A stretch of DNA of 64,000 nt from Paenibacillus sanguinis 2301083 = DSM 16941 (GTDB lineage: Bacteria > Bacillota > Bacilli > Paenibacillales > Paenibacillaceae). The stretch lies in contig NZ_KB895389.1 of the NCBI RefSeq assembly GCF_000374825.1, forward strand, positions 29,924-93,923, in the 5' to 3' direction. Below are positions 1 to 9,881 of this stretch, piece after piece. A model generated the notes under the pieces. That model ran no database searches, was not told the DNA's origin, and saw only the letters and a list, made by a program, of their open reading frames with translations. Each line of letters opens with the position of its first letter. The stretch's first letter is position 1. The position numbers and the translations under genes are program-made.

Positions 1-157
1 CTTTGTCGTAAAGCTTGGGTACGGTGAGATCTACACCATCCTTGTAGATTTGATCGGTGAACGTCACATATAGAGGCACAATGCCAATATCGTATTGCTG
101 AATCCACTCTGAAGGCAGATCGCAGGTGCTGTCCGCAAAAATCTTAATCGAGCCCAT
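1..157 (-). CDS. DegV family protein, N-terminal part (runs off the window)
   Basis: The visible 52 codons begin with ATG at 157-155 behind an AGGAGGGG ribosome binding site and read MGSIKIFADSTCDLPSEW, closely matching the start of the neighbouring DegV protein, including the DST motif followed by DLP. DegV proteins bind a fatty acid in a cleft between two alpha/beta domains; related FakB proteins present fatty acids to the FakA kinase. The gene starts 39 bases after the stop of the upstream paralogue, so the two are probably co-transcribed and arose by tandem duplication. The C-terminal domain is outside the window, so completeness cannot be judged. Confidence 0.9.
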   Translation of the reverse strand, partial: MGSIKIFADSTCDLPSEWIQQYDIGIVPLYVTFTDQIYKDGVDLTVPKLYDK

Positions 158-196
158 GGTAACCCCTCCTGTTCAGGACATGATATAGCTGTTACC

Positions 197-1057
197 TTAA
201 TGAACGGGTAATTTCCGGGTGTACATAATACCGATGGTGTGTGGTCCGCAGTGACTCGAAATGACGCAGCCCGCTTCGGATACGGCAACTTTGCGGGCCC
301 CGGTCTGTTCTTGTAAAATGGAGGCAAGCTTCAGCGCTTCTTCTTCCGCCTCTGTATGGACTACCAGAATCAAATCCTGATCCATGTTGTCCTTATCGGC
401 AAGGGCGTTATCCAGCATTTGCTGTACCGCTTTCTCCTTGCGGCCGCGCACCTTGTAAGCGGGGATGATGCTGCCATCGACCAGCTTAAGCACCGGACGA
501 ATTTGCAGCAGGCTTCCAATGAAATGCTGCATTCCGGAGCAGCGTCCGCCCTTATATAAATACTCGAGCGTATCAATAACAAACTGAGTCTCTACTTGTG
601 GCCGCATTGCGCTGACTTGTACGGCAATCTCTTCTGAAGAGAGGCCTTGCTCCGCCAGCTTGACGGCCTTCATAACCAGTAGACCAATACCGCTGCATAA
701 GGTCAGTGAATCAATGACATGAATGCGGCCTTCGGGGAATTCCCCTGCCGCAATCTTTGCATTTTGATACGTAGACGATAGCTTGGACGACAAACTGATA
801 TATACGATATCCTGTCCACGTTCGATATAGGGTCCAAAGGCGCTAACAAAATCTCCCGGGGAGGGAGCTGTCGTCTTTGGCAGGGTACCTTCTTTTTCTA
901 CACGTTGGTAAATATCGCTTGGAGTAATATCGATGCCGTCCCGGAATGTCTCGCTTCCGAACACGACATATAGCGGAACAAGGCTGATATCATGGCGCTG
1001 AAGCCAATCGCCAGGCAGGTCCGAGGTGCTATCTGAAAAAATCTTTACATTAGGCAT
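197..1057 (-). CDS. DegV family fatty-acid-binding protein
   Basis: A 286-residue protein, the usual DegV length. It opens with the KIFSDSTSDLP motif (about residues 5-15), has TTAPSPGDF near residue 62, the SSKLSSTYQNA lipid-pocket segment near residue 90 and the YLYKGGRCSG motif near residue 167, all typical of the family. DegV/FakB proteins bind long-chain fatty acids and can deliver them for phosphorylation by FakA. No fakA is visible here, so partnership is inferred from family knowledge only. An AAGGAGA ribosome binding site precedes the ATG at 1057. It is the first gene of a tandem pair; the second copy begins 39 bases downstream and leaves the window. Confidence 0.92.
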   Translation of the reverse strand: MPNVKIFSDSTSDLPGDWLQRHDISLVPLYVVFGSETFRDGIDITPSDIYQRVEKEGTLPKTTAPSPGDFVSAFGPYIERGQDIVYISLSSKLSSTYQNAKIAAGEFPEGRIHVIDSLTLCSGIGLLVMKAVKLAEQGLSSEEIAVQVSAMRPQVETQFVIDTLEYLYKGGRCSGMQHFIGSLLQIRPVLKLVDGSIIPAYKVRGRKEKAVQQMLDNALADKDNMDQDLILVVHTEAEEEALKLASILQEQTGARKVAVSEAGCVISSHCGPHTIGIMYTRKLPVH

Positions 1058-1200
1058 ACACAGTCTCCTTGTTCCAAATCATACTAATTCATTACATGAG
1101 TGCAGCATATCATTTAGAAAAACCTATTCCATTTTAGCAAAAATGACGGGAAGAGGGAACGTACAGCCATGGAAGAACAAGCACAGATATAGGTTTTCTA

Positions 1201-1617
1201 TTAGAGCGAAGCCATGCTTCCAGTGATGAGCAGGCCGATAAATCCCAATCCGGGCAGCAAGGAGAAGATTAACCCGAGGATGGCAAATACCTTTCTGCGG
1301 TTCTTGAGTGCAAGCCCGACGATTCCCAACACCAGCCCGATCAGATTAAGAAATAGCGAAGCCAGGAAGAGAAATACTGCGGAGATGGTGTCTGCGCGTA
1401 ACATAATATCATCAGCGGTTGGCATGATCGATTGATCCATGATATTAACAACAGCTGAAGCGAAGAGCACCAGGGATGATACATATCCAATCAGCGCCAG
1501 CACGCTAACAATAAAAGAAGCGATGCCCGGTCCTGAAAATTTAGCTTTTGTAACAGGTGGAAGGTCTGCGCCAGGTTGTGGTGAATAAGATGAGTGTTCT
1601 GTTGGGTTGTAGTTCAT
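1201..1617 (-). CDS. Small membrane protein, DUF4190-like
   Basis: A 138-residue protein with a polar, proline-rich N-terminal tail of about 28 residues and three hydrophobic stretches (about residues 31-55, 78-100 and 110-135). The second and third resemble the LGIVGLALKNRRKVFAILGLIFS pattern of DUF4190-type small membrane proteins of Gram-positive bacteria. An AAAGGGAG site lies six bases before the ATG. The gene stands alone, convergent with no neighbour. Function is unknown, and the family assignment is by pattern only. Confidence 0.7.
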   Translation of the reverse strand: MNYNPTEHSSYSPQPGADLPPVTKAKFSGPGIASFIVSVLALIGYVSSLVLFASAVVNIMDQSIMPTADDIMLRADTISAVFLFLASLFLNLIGLVLGIVGLALKNRRKVFAILGLIFSLLPGLGFIGLLITGSMASL

Positions 1618-1786
1618 AAAAAACTCCCTTTAATTAATCTTTTATGATTAATCTTTCATATCTATCTGGAAAATGCAAGGTTCTTTTGAGGTGCCGCATT
1701 GCGGGATGAATGGTAATTGAGGTAGTCCTTGGGTTATTATACTTTTATGAAGAAGGTTGAATTCATTGTAGGAGGTAAAGGCAAGG

Positions 1787-2173
1787 ATGCGCAATTATGC
1801 GGGAATTGGAGCTATCATCATGCTGCTGGCAGTAGCTTTGGGAGCCTTCGGCGCCCATATTCTTAAAGAAAAAATCGGGGCTTCGGCTCTCGAAACCTAT
1901 GAGACCGGAGTCCACTATCAGATGATCCACGGGCTTGCTATTTTGGCATGCGCCTTGTTTGCAGAGAAATGGGGGACGTCCCGGCGACTTCGCTGGGCTA
2001 ACCGTTTGTTTGTCATCGGCATTGTTCTATTCTCCGGCAGCCTATACGGTCTCGCCATTATGGAGTGGAGATGGCTGGGTCCTGTAACTCCGTTAGGAGG
2101 TGTCTCTTTTCTGGCAGGTTGGCTGCTGCTGGCTATAGAGGCCTGGAGGGGCAACTCCTGGCGCATAGGCTAG
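1787..2173 (+). CDS. DUF423 family membrane protein (YwdK-like)
   Basis: A 128-residue, four-helix membrane protein. It has the DUF423 signature of an N-terminal helix ending in LGAFGAHILK (about residues 18-27), the YHMIHGLAIL-type segment YQMIHGLAILACALF (about residues 45-59), GSLYGLAI (about 86-93) and the closing TPLGGVSFLAGWLLLA (about 103-118). AGGAGG sits about 12 bases before the ATG. The family is widespread in bacteria (YwdK in Bacillus subtilis, YgdD in E. coli) and its function is unknown. It is monocistronic, followed by an inverted repeat at 2213-2258. Confidence 0.9.
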   Translation: MRNYAGIGAIIMLLAVALGAFGAHILKEKIGASALETYETGVHYQMIHGLAILACALFAEKWGTSRRLRWANRLFVIGIVLFSGSLYGLAIMEWRWLGPVTPLGGVSFLAGWLLLAIEAWRGNSWRIG

Positions 2174-2212
2174 AGAATTGATCCGCCAACCATCAGCATG
2201 GCGTTAATGAAT

Positions 2213-2258
2213 AAGAACGGTGAGTTAGCTTCCTGAAGCGAAAATGCTCACCGTTCTT
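2213..2258. terminator. 12-bp inverted repeat after the DUF423 gene
   Basis: AAGAACGGTGAG pairs perfectly with CTCACCGTTCTT across a loop of 22 bases. No clear T-tract follows on the plus strand, so it may be a weak intrinsic terminator or a 3'-end stabilising hairpin between convergent genes. Confidence 0.5.
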
Positions 2259-2322
2259 TGCGTGGATTTGTAGAAGTAAAGTAACAAGATTAAATCGTGA
2301 ACCTGACTTTTGAACACGCACT

Positions 2323-2856
2323 TTAAGTGTCGAGAAAATCGATGACCTCACTTAACTTTAAAGTGTAGACCTGTTTCTCATCAACATGATAAACGCTGAG
2401 TGTATAGACTTCGGGTTGGAAATTCAGAATACGGCAAGGTATGTTTATTCGTTTTCCGTTGCGTTTGATATAGAGGCGGACAAGTCGGTTATTGTTGATA
2501 TAGTTCTGAATCCAGGCCTGAAATTCTTCGCTGGCAGCAATATCCTTGAAGCTGCTCGAAATAGCTTCCTCGGCAGCAACGGGTAATTTGCTGGATTTGG
2601 GAGGAGACTCCTGTATCTCTGGATGCTTGTGCGATGATTTAATATGTGCCTGTTTAGAGTTGGCAAGCATGGATTCAATGATCTTGCCAAGCTGTGAACC
2701 CGAATTAATTCGATAATCTATAATGTTGTCGTTGTTGTTGAGCAGTTCAAGCAATGATTGTAATGCCAATGCATTGGAATTGCCTTTGATCAGAATATCG
2801 ACGTTAAACAAATAGCCCAACTCTTCTTCGTCATGTTGTTCATTCTGTTTGTTCAT
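2323..2856 (-). CDS. Uncharacterised 177-residue protein
   Basis: I do not recognise this protein. The start is placed at the ATG at 2856 because a GGGGGAG ribosome binding site precedes it; the frame stays open upstream, but that segment lacks such a site. The N-terminal half (to about residue 75) looks helical, with acidic and asparagine-rich stretches and a segment resembling an alpha/beta hairpin (YLFNVDILIKGNSNALALQ). A charged linker follows, and the C-terminal 75 residues contain EFQAWIQNYINNNR and a beta-rich segment, VYTLSVYHVDEKQVYTLKLSE. There is no signal peptide or membrane segment, so it is probably cytoplasmic. It is divergent from dps. Confidence 0.65.
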   Translation of the reverse strand: MNKQNEQHDEEELGYLFNVDILIKGNSNALALQSLLELLNNNDNIIDYRINSGSQLGKIIESMLANSKQAHIKSSHKHPEIQESPPKSSKLPVAAEEAISSSFKDIAASEEFQAWIQNYINNNRLVRLYIKRNGKRINIPCRILNFQPEVYTLSVYHVDEKQVYTLKLSEVIDFLDT

Positions 2857-3018
2857 AGCTCCCCCAAAAAGTTTCGTCCTTAGGCTGAAAATTGAATTGC
2901 TCACAAAAAATACCCAACTAATAATAGCATTGCTAACGAAACAATCATAGTCCAAATTCTGAGAATTTCTGCAAATTTGCTGAAAATTCAAAGTATGGAG
3001 CAGCTAAGTTACTTTAGA

Positions 3019-3077
3019 CTTGTTCACACTTTGTTCGCAAAGAATGAGCCATGCTTGTTTCGCAAATACTGAACAAG
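3019..3077. promoter_or_regulatory. Repeat-rich possible operator upstream of dps
   Basis: The divergent spacer contains CTTGTTC (3019-3025), TTGTTCGCAAA (3031-3041), TTGTTTCGCAAA (3055-3066) and GAACAAG (3071-3077). These form an outer 7-bp inverted repeat around two near-identical direct repeats. Such symmetry could bind a regulator of dps or of the divergent gene. It does not fit PerR or LexA consensus sites, so the regulator is unknown. Confidence 0.3.
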
Positions 3078-3177
3078 GGTAAGTATGAGATGTGCACGTC
3101 AGGGCTTTTGAGATCATTGCTCAGGCTGCGGCTTGAGGATTGAATACACTAAACTTTTATAGAAAGCAGGGACTAGC

Positions 3178-3651
3178 ATGGCTAAATCAGATGCAAAATC
3201 AACAGGAAAAACAAACACATCCAGACTTGAATCATTGATGAATGAACAGGTTGCCAATCTGAACGTACTTTATGTCAAGTTGCACAGCTACCATTGGTTT
3301 GTGAAGGGGAACAGCTTCTTCAGACTTCATGTTAAATTCGAAGAGCTATATAATGAAGTATCTGAGCAGATGGATGCGATTGCCGAACGGATGCTTACAT
3401 TAAAATGGAATCCGGCAGCAACGTTGAAGGAATATTTAGAATTAGCTACTATTCAGGAGGCTTCCGGCAAGGAAGAGCCGCAAGCGATGGTTCAACATTT
3501 GCTGGAGGATCTCGCAACCTTGTGCGAATCCTACCGTGAAGGAATCGAGCAAGCCGGAACAGCAGGCGATGATGCCACTGCGGATTTGCTAACAGGTTAT
3601 GTAGGTAGTTTGGAGAAGCATATGTGGATGCTTCGGGCTTACTTGGGCTAA
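3178..3651 (+). CDS. dps: Dps family DNA-protecting ferritin-like protein
   Basis: A 157-residue protein of normal Dps length. The inter-subunit ferroxidase ligands are visible in LHSYHWFVKGNSFFRLHVKFEELY (about residues 37-60: the conserved H, and H with downstream D/E in EQMDAIAERM). Dps dodecamers oxidise ferrous iron with hydrogen peroxide, store the iron and in some species coat DNA. The first 15 residues are lysine-, serine- and threonine-rich (AKSDAKSTGKTNTS), like the DNA-binding tails of E. coli Dps, so DNA binding is plausible. An AAGCAGGG-type site precedes the ATG. It is a single gene, followed by a terminator at 3707-3742. Confidence 0.93.
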   Translation: MAKSDAKSTGKTNTSRLESLMNEQVANLNVLYVKLHSYHWFVKGNSFFRLHVKFEELYNEVSEQMDAIAERMLTLKWNPAATLKEYLELATIQEASGKEEPQAMVQHLLEDLATLCESYREGIEQAGTAGDDATADLLTGYVGSLEKHMWMLRAYLG

Positions 3652-3706
3652 CAGAGGTAGTGGCGTTAACGAGGGGCCTTGAAGGCCGCAGAGCAGACCG
3701 CCGCGC

Positions 3707-3742
3707 AGAAGGACTTGGCCATAGGGATGGCCGAGTCCTTCT
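3707..3742 (+). terminator. Rho-independent terminator after dps
   Basis: A 16-bp stem (AGAAGGACTTGGCCAT with ATGGCCGAGTCCTTCT, one G-T wobble) with a four-base loop. The T-run downstream is short, but the stem is strong. Confidence 0.65.
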
Positions 3743-3875
3743 ATGCGTTTAAGCAATTGTCAAGTCAACATCATGTGTCTGTGACATAAAACACATTGCC
3801 AGCGGATATCGGCGGACATACGTTGCTTATGCAAAAAAAGTAGGATAGAATGAAATGAGAATCAGTGAGAATCAG

Positions 3876-3913
3876 CGATAATCATTCTAAACTGATAATT
3901 ATTATGGTACAAT
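3876..3913 (+). promoter_or_regulatory. Probable suf promoter overlapped by two Fur-like boxes
   Basis: A -10 hexamer TACAAT lies at 3908-3913, with a weak -35 TTCTAA at 3885-3890 (17-bp spacing). TGATAATTATTATGG at 3893-3907 matches 13 of 15 positions of the 7-1-7 Fur box TGATAATNATTATCA. CGATAATCATTCTAA at 3876-3890 matches 12 of 15. The boxes cover the -35 and the spacer, the position expected for Fur repression. Fur control of this suf operon is an inference from this match; the sequence was read by eye. Confidence 0.6.
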
Positions 3914-3979
3914 GGCAAGAACAAGGGCGGCGCCCTTGATCAAATAACGTTAATTATTGTTAATGGAAGGAGTAAGCTT

Positions 3980-4762
3980 ATGGCGACGCATTTTGTGGTT
4001 GAGGGGCTTAAGGCAACAATCGAGGACAAGGAAATCCTGAAGGGGATTGATATTGAAATAAAAGGCGGCGAAATTCATGCCATCATGGGACCTAACGGTA
4101 CCGGGAAAAGTACGCTTGCTTCTGCATTGATGGGTCATCCCAAATATGAGGTTACGGATGGGAAAGCGTTGTTGAATGGCGAAGACGTGCTGGAGATGGC
4201 TGTGGACGAGCGGGCTCGTGCTGGCTTGTTCCTGGCTATGCAATATCCAAGCGAGATAGCGGGGGTTACGAACTCTGACTTCTTGCGCAGCGCCATCAAC
4301 GCACGGCGTGAAGAAGGGGACGAGATTTCTCTGATTAAATTCATCCGTCAAATGGAAGGTCAGATGAAGGCGTTGGAGATGAACCCTGAGTTCGCTCATC
4401 GTTATCTGAACGAAGGCTTCTCTGGAGGGGAGAAAAAGCGTAACGAGATTCTGCAAATGATGTTGCTTGATCCTAAAATCGTTATTTTGGATGAGATCGA
4501 CTCCGGTCTGGACATTGATGCTTTGAGAATTGTAGCTAACGGTGTCAATTCCATGCGGAGTGAGGATCGCGGCTTCCTGATTATTACCCACTATCAACGT
4601 CTGTTAAATTATGTGAAGCCTGATTTCGTCCATGTTATGATGCAAGGACGTATTGTTAAATCCGGGGGCCCTGAACTGGCTGAGCGTCTGGAGCAGGATG
4701 GTTATGACTGGATTAAGGAAGAGCTTGGTATCGTGGACGAAACGGTCGGTCAAGAAGCCTAG
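3980..4762 (+). CDS. sufC: Fe-S cluster assembly ATPase SufC
   Basis: A 260-residue cytoplasmic ABC ATPase. Walker A is GPNGTGKST (37-45), the signature is FSGGE (147-151), Walker B is KIVILDE (166-172) and the switch histidine is in IITHYQR (about 204). SufC binds SufB and SufD to form the SufBCD scaffold complex, and ATP binding remodels it for Fe-S cluster building. AAGGAG precedes the ATG at good spacing. It is the first gene of sufCDSUB, the Gram-positive order, and is followed 19 bases later by sufD. Two Fur-like boxes overlap its promoter. Confidence 0.98.
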   Translation: MATHFVVEGLKATIEDKEILKGIDIEIKGGEIHAIMGPNGTGKSTLASALMGHPKYEVTDGKALLNGEDVLEMAVDERARAGLFLAMQYPSEIAGVTNSDFLRSAINARREEGDEISLIKFIRQMEGQMKALEMNPEFAHRYLNEGFSGGEKKRNEILQMMLLDPKIVILDEIDSGLDIDALRIVANGVNSMRSEDRGFLIITHYQRLLNYVKPDFVHVMMQGRIVKSGGPELAERLEQDGYDWIKEELGIVDETVGQEA

Positions 4763-4781
4763 ACGGAAGGAGGAATAGAGA

Positions 4782-7299
<2,518 letters not shown>

Positions 7300-7300
<1 letters not shown>

Positions 7301-7722
7301 TGCAACTGGACGATTTATATCGACGCGTCATTATGGATCATTATAAGAATCCGCGCAATCGGGGGAAGTTTGAGCAAGAAGCTGTGACTGTTGACCTGAA
7401 CAACCCCACCTGTGGTGACCGGATTTCCTTGCAGCTTATTGTGGAAGGGGATATCGTTCGCGATGCCCGGTTCACCGGGGAAGGATGCTCAATCAGTATC
7501 TCATCGGCTTCCATGATGACGGAGGCCGTGAAGGGGCGCAGCTTCGCAGAGGCTCTGGACTTGGCTGGAAGGTTCTCCCGGCTCATGATGGGAGAATCCG
7601 TAGAATTTGATGATTATGAAGACATTGAAGCTTTATCTGGCGTTAATAAATTTCCTGCTCGCATCAAATGTGCGACTTTAGCCTGGAATGCCCTAAAGAA
7701 AGGCATTCAGGCAGAATCATAA
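7300..7722 (+). CDS. sufU: Zinc-dependent sulfurtransferase SufU
   Basis: A 140-residue SufU. The zinc ligands are recognisable as C38 and D40 in NPTCGDRI, C63 in GEGCSIS and C124 in IKCATLAW. These match the pattern C41/D43/C66/C128 known for Bacillus subtilis SufU with a three-residue offset. SufU accepts sulfur from SufS by ligand exchange at zinc and passes it to SufBCD; it is the Gram-positive counterpart of SufE. Start and stop are tightly coupled: one base overlaps sufS, and sufB begins 21 bases downstream. Confidence 0.97.
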
Positions 7723-7743
7723 ACCCTAAGGAGGTAGCCGAAC

Positions 7744-9141
7744 ATGGCCAAGAAAGCACCGGAACTGGAAGAGTACAAATATGGCTTTCGCGATGAGCAT
7801 AAGTCCATATTTCAGTCGGGCAAAGGCTTGACCCGTGAAATCGTTACGGAAATCTCACGGATTAAGAATGAGCCGGAGTGGATGTTGAACTTCCGTCTGA
7901 AATCGCTGGAGCAATTTGAGAAGATGCCGACTCCTCAATGGGGCGGAGATTTAAACGGATTAGATTTTGACGATATTCAATATTATGTTAGACCTTCGGA
8001 GAAGCAAGGAAAGACATGGGAGGAGGTTCCTGCGGAGATCAAGGAAACCTTCGACAAGTTGGGGATTCCCGAAGCGGAGCAGAAGTTCCTGGCAGGGGTG
8101 TCTGCCCAATACGAATCCGAGGTTGTATATCATAGTATCCAGAAGGATCTGGAAGATCAAGGTGTTATCTTCATGGATACTGATTCAGCGTTACGGGAAT
8201 ACCCGGAGTTATTCAAGGAGTATTTCGGTACGGTTGTGCCGCCGGCAGATAACAAGTTTGCGGCTTTGAACAGTGCAGTCTGGTCCGGAGGCAGCTTCAT
8301 TTACGTGCCGAAGGGAGTTAAATGCGAGGTTCCGTTGCAAGCTTACTTCCGAATTAACTCCGAGAACATGGGGCAGTTCGAGCGGACCTTGATCGTTGCC
8401 GATGAGGGCAGCTTCGTGCACTATACCGAAGGCTGCACGGCTCCGGTCTATAGCACCAACTCGCTGCATAGCGCCGTCGTTGAGATCATTGTGAAGAAGG
8501 ATGCTCGCGTTCGCTATACGACGATTCAAAACTGGGCTCCAAACATCTACAACCTGGTGACTAAACGGGCGGTAGCGGAGGAGAACGCAAATATGGAGTG
8601 GGTTGACGGGAATATCGGCTCCAAGCTGACGATGAAATATCCTGCTGTTATCCTGAAGGGACGCGGAGCTAAAGGCAGTGTGCTGTCGATTGCTGTGGCT
8701 GGCAAGGGTCAACTCCAGGATGCAGGCGCAAAAATGATTCACCTGGCGCCCGATACAACATCAACCATCGTCTCCAAATCCATCTCCAAGCATGGTGGTA
8801 AAGTTACGTATCGCGGGCTGGCTTCCTTTGGCCGTCAGGCGGAGGGGGCCAAGTCGAACATCAAGTGCGACACGCTCATTCTGGATAACGAATCAACTTC
8901 GGATACGATTCCGTACAATGAGATCATGAATGATAACATTGTACTGGAGCATGAAGCGACCGTATCCAAAGTGTCCGAGGAGCAGCTTTTCTACCTGATG
9001 AGCCGCGGGCTTACCGAAGAAGAAGCAACGCAGATGATCGTTATGGGCTTTATTGAACCCTTCACGAAGGAACTGCCGATGGAATATGCGGTGGAGATGA
9101 ATAGATTAATCAAATTTGAAATGGAGGGTTCCATCGGTTAA
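7744..9141 (+). CDS. sufB: Fe-S cluster scaffold protein SufB
   Basis: A 465-residue protein of normal SufB length. Visible family landmarks are [17 protein letters not shown] (about residues 80-96), the beta-helix core with [12 protein letters not shown] and [18 protein letters not shown], and the C-terminal [21 protein letters not shown]. The cysteine in SNIKCDT and the glutamate in the core are the residues proposed to hold the nascent cluster. AAGGAGG precedes the ATG. It is the last gene of sufCDSUB and is followed by a strong terminator at 9185-9227. Confidence 0.98.
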   Translation: MAKKAPELEEYKYGFRDEHKSIFQSGKGLTREIVTEISRIKNEPEWMLNFRLKSLEQFEKMPTPQWGGDLNGLDFDDIQYYVRPSEKQGKTWEEVPAEIKETFDKLGIPEAEQKFLAGVSAQYESEVVYHSIQKDLEDQGVIFMDTDSALREYPELFKEYFGTVVPPADNKFAALNSAVWSGGSFIYVPKGVKCEVPLQAYFRINSENMGQFERTLIVADEGSFVHYTEGCTAPVYSTNSLHSAVVEIIVKKDARVRYTTIQNWAPNIYNLVTKRAVAEENANMEWVDGNIGSKLTMKYPAVILKGRGAKGSVLSIAVAGKGQLQDAGAKMIHLAPDTTSTIVSKSISKHGGKVTYRGLASFGRQAEGAKSNIKCDTLILDNESTSDTIPYNEIMNDNIVLEHEATVSKVSEEQLFYLMSRGLTEEEATQMIVMGFIEPFTKELPMEYAVEMNRLIKFEMEGSIG

Positions 9142-9184
9142 GTCCGATAACCTCTGATGCAGCAAGATTTTTAGGACCAAAAGA

Positions 9185-9227
9185 ATGTGGTACGGAACGG
9201 CTTAGGCCGTTCCGTACCACATTTTTT
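9185..9227 (+). terminator. Strong rho-independent terminator of the suf operon
   Basis: A perfect stem (GTGGTACGGAACGGC / GCCGTTCCGTACCAC, extended by outer A-T pairs) with a TTAG loop is followed by TTTTTT. The T-tract is also the left end of the 122-bp repeat starting at 9222. Confidence 0.92.
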
Positions 9228-9343
9228 AAGATTATAGAATTTATAAGTTTTCAGCGGAGCTGAACAATTCTATAATCGCAAGAAAAACTACCGCTTAACG
9301 TGGTCTGGCTTCAAAGATAGTACATCAATAGATGTTTTTCTTA
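9222..9343. repeat. 122-bp dispersed repeat, copy 1
   Basis: This segment recurs at 49639-49760 with the same length, orientation and only two substitutions (T/C and A/G). Inside are two potential hairpins. GATTATAGAATT (9230-9241) pairs with AATTCTATAATC (9266-9277), with TTCAG/CTGAA nested in the loop. AAGAAAAAC (9280-9288) pairs with GTTTTTCTT (9334-9342). It carries no open frame of note. Both copies begin on the T-tract of a rho-independent terminator. It resembles a small non-autonomous mobile element or REP-like sequence; no transposase for it is present. Confidence 0.88.
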
Positions 9344-9474
9344 TGTGTTGCAAATTTTTTTTGTATTCATAGGCCTAATCGACTATTTCGCTAAAATATA
9401 TGTCTAAAGAAGGAGGAAAATTGTCCTCTATGTAGAATATTATTCCTTACAATACAATGCAAAGGATGAGGGAT

Positions 9475-9831
9475 ATGAATGTGGTGATTGAACCTAATAC
9501 TGCACAGAAGTCGCAATATGTAACAAGCGGACAACATCCATCAGTATTTGATGGTGGACTTGCGCAGTATATTGGATGGAGTATACTTGGCTGGCTGGTG
9601 ACGATCTTTACGCTAGGTATCTGTTACCCATGGAGCCTTGTAATGATTTATCGCTGGAAGATCGAGCATACCGTTATTGAAGGACGCCGTTTAAAGTTTG
9701 ATGGAACAGCGGTTGGCCTGTTTGGGAATTGGATTAAGTGGCTGCTGCTATGTATCATTACACTCGGTATTTATTCTTTCTGGCTGAACATTAAATTAGA
9801 GCAATGGAAAGTTAAGCACACTCACTTTTAA
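9475..9831 (+). CDS. DUF898 (YjgN-like) small membrane protein
   Basis: A 118-residue protein from the ATG at 9475, chosen because AAAGGA and GAGGG lie just upstream; in-frame ATGs at 9457 and 9466 have poorer sites. It contains the DUF898 pattern: FDGGLAQYIGW, ITLGI followed by CYPWSLVMIYRWKIEHT, and a second ITLGIYSFWLNIKLEQWKVKHT. This gives two copies of a TLGI..PW/FW motif, each within a membrane hairpin, with the conserved W..KHT ends. YjgN-type proteins are of unknown function. The gene is single and ends at a terminator shared with the convergent HD-GYP gene. Confidence 0.82.
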   Translation: MNVVIEPNTAQKSQYVTSGQHPSVFDGGLAQYIGWSILGWLVTIFTLGICYPWSLVMIYRWKIEHTVIEGRRLKFDGTAVGLFGNWIKWLLLCIITLGIYSFWLNIKLEQWKVKHTHF

Positions 9832-9838
9832 AAAGTAA

Positions 9839-9877
9839 AAACCTGCAAGCCAAATCAGCGGCTGGCAGGTTTTTTTG
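9839..9877. terminator. Terminator between convergent genes
   Basis: AACCTGC-A-AGCC pairs with GGCT-G-GCAGGTT and is followed by seven T residues on the plus strand. A shorter A-run on the left could serve the minus-strand gene ending at 9882. Confidence 0.85.
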
Positions 9878-9881
9878 TTTT

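Noticed and set aside
2303..2314. TGACTTTTGAAC, resembling one end of the MITE-like element
   Set aside because: It is one T shorter than the true end, and no partner end lies within 300 bases. Chance or a decayed remnant.
3780..3795. TGTGACATAAAACACA, a near match to an FNR site, upstream of suf
   Set aside because: One half-site base is off and it is over 100 bases from the suf promoter with no gene positioned for it, so it is not called as functional.
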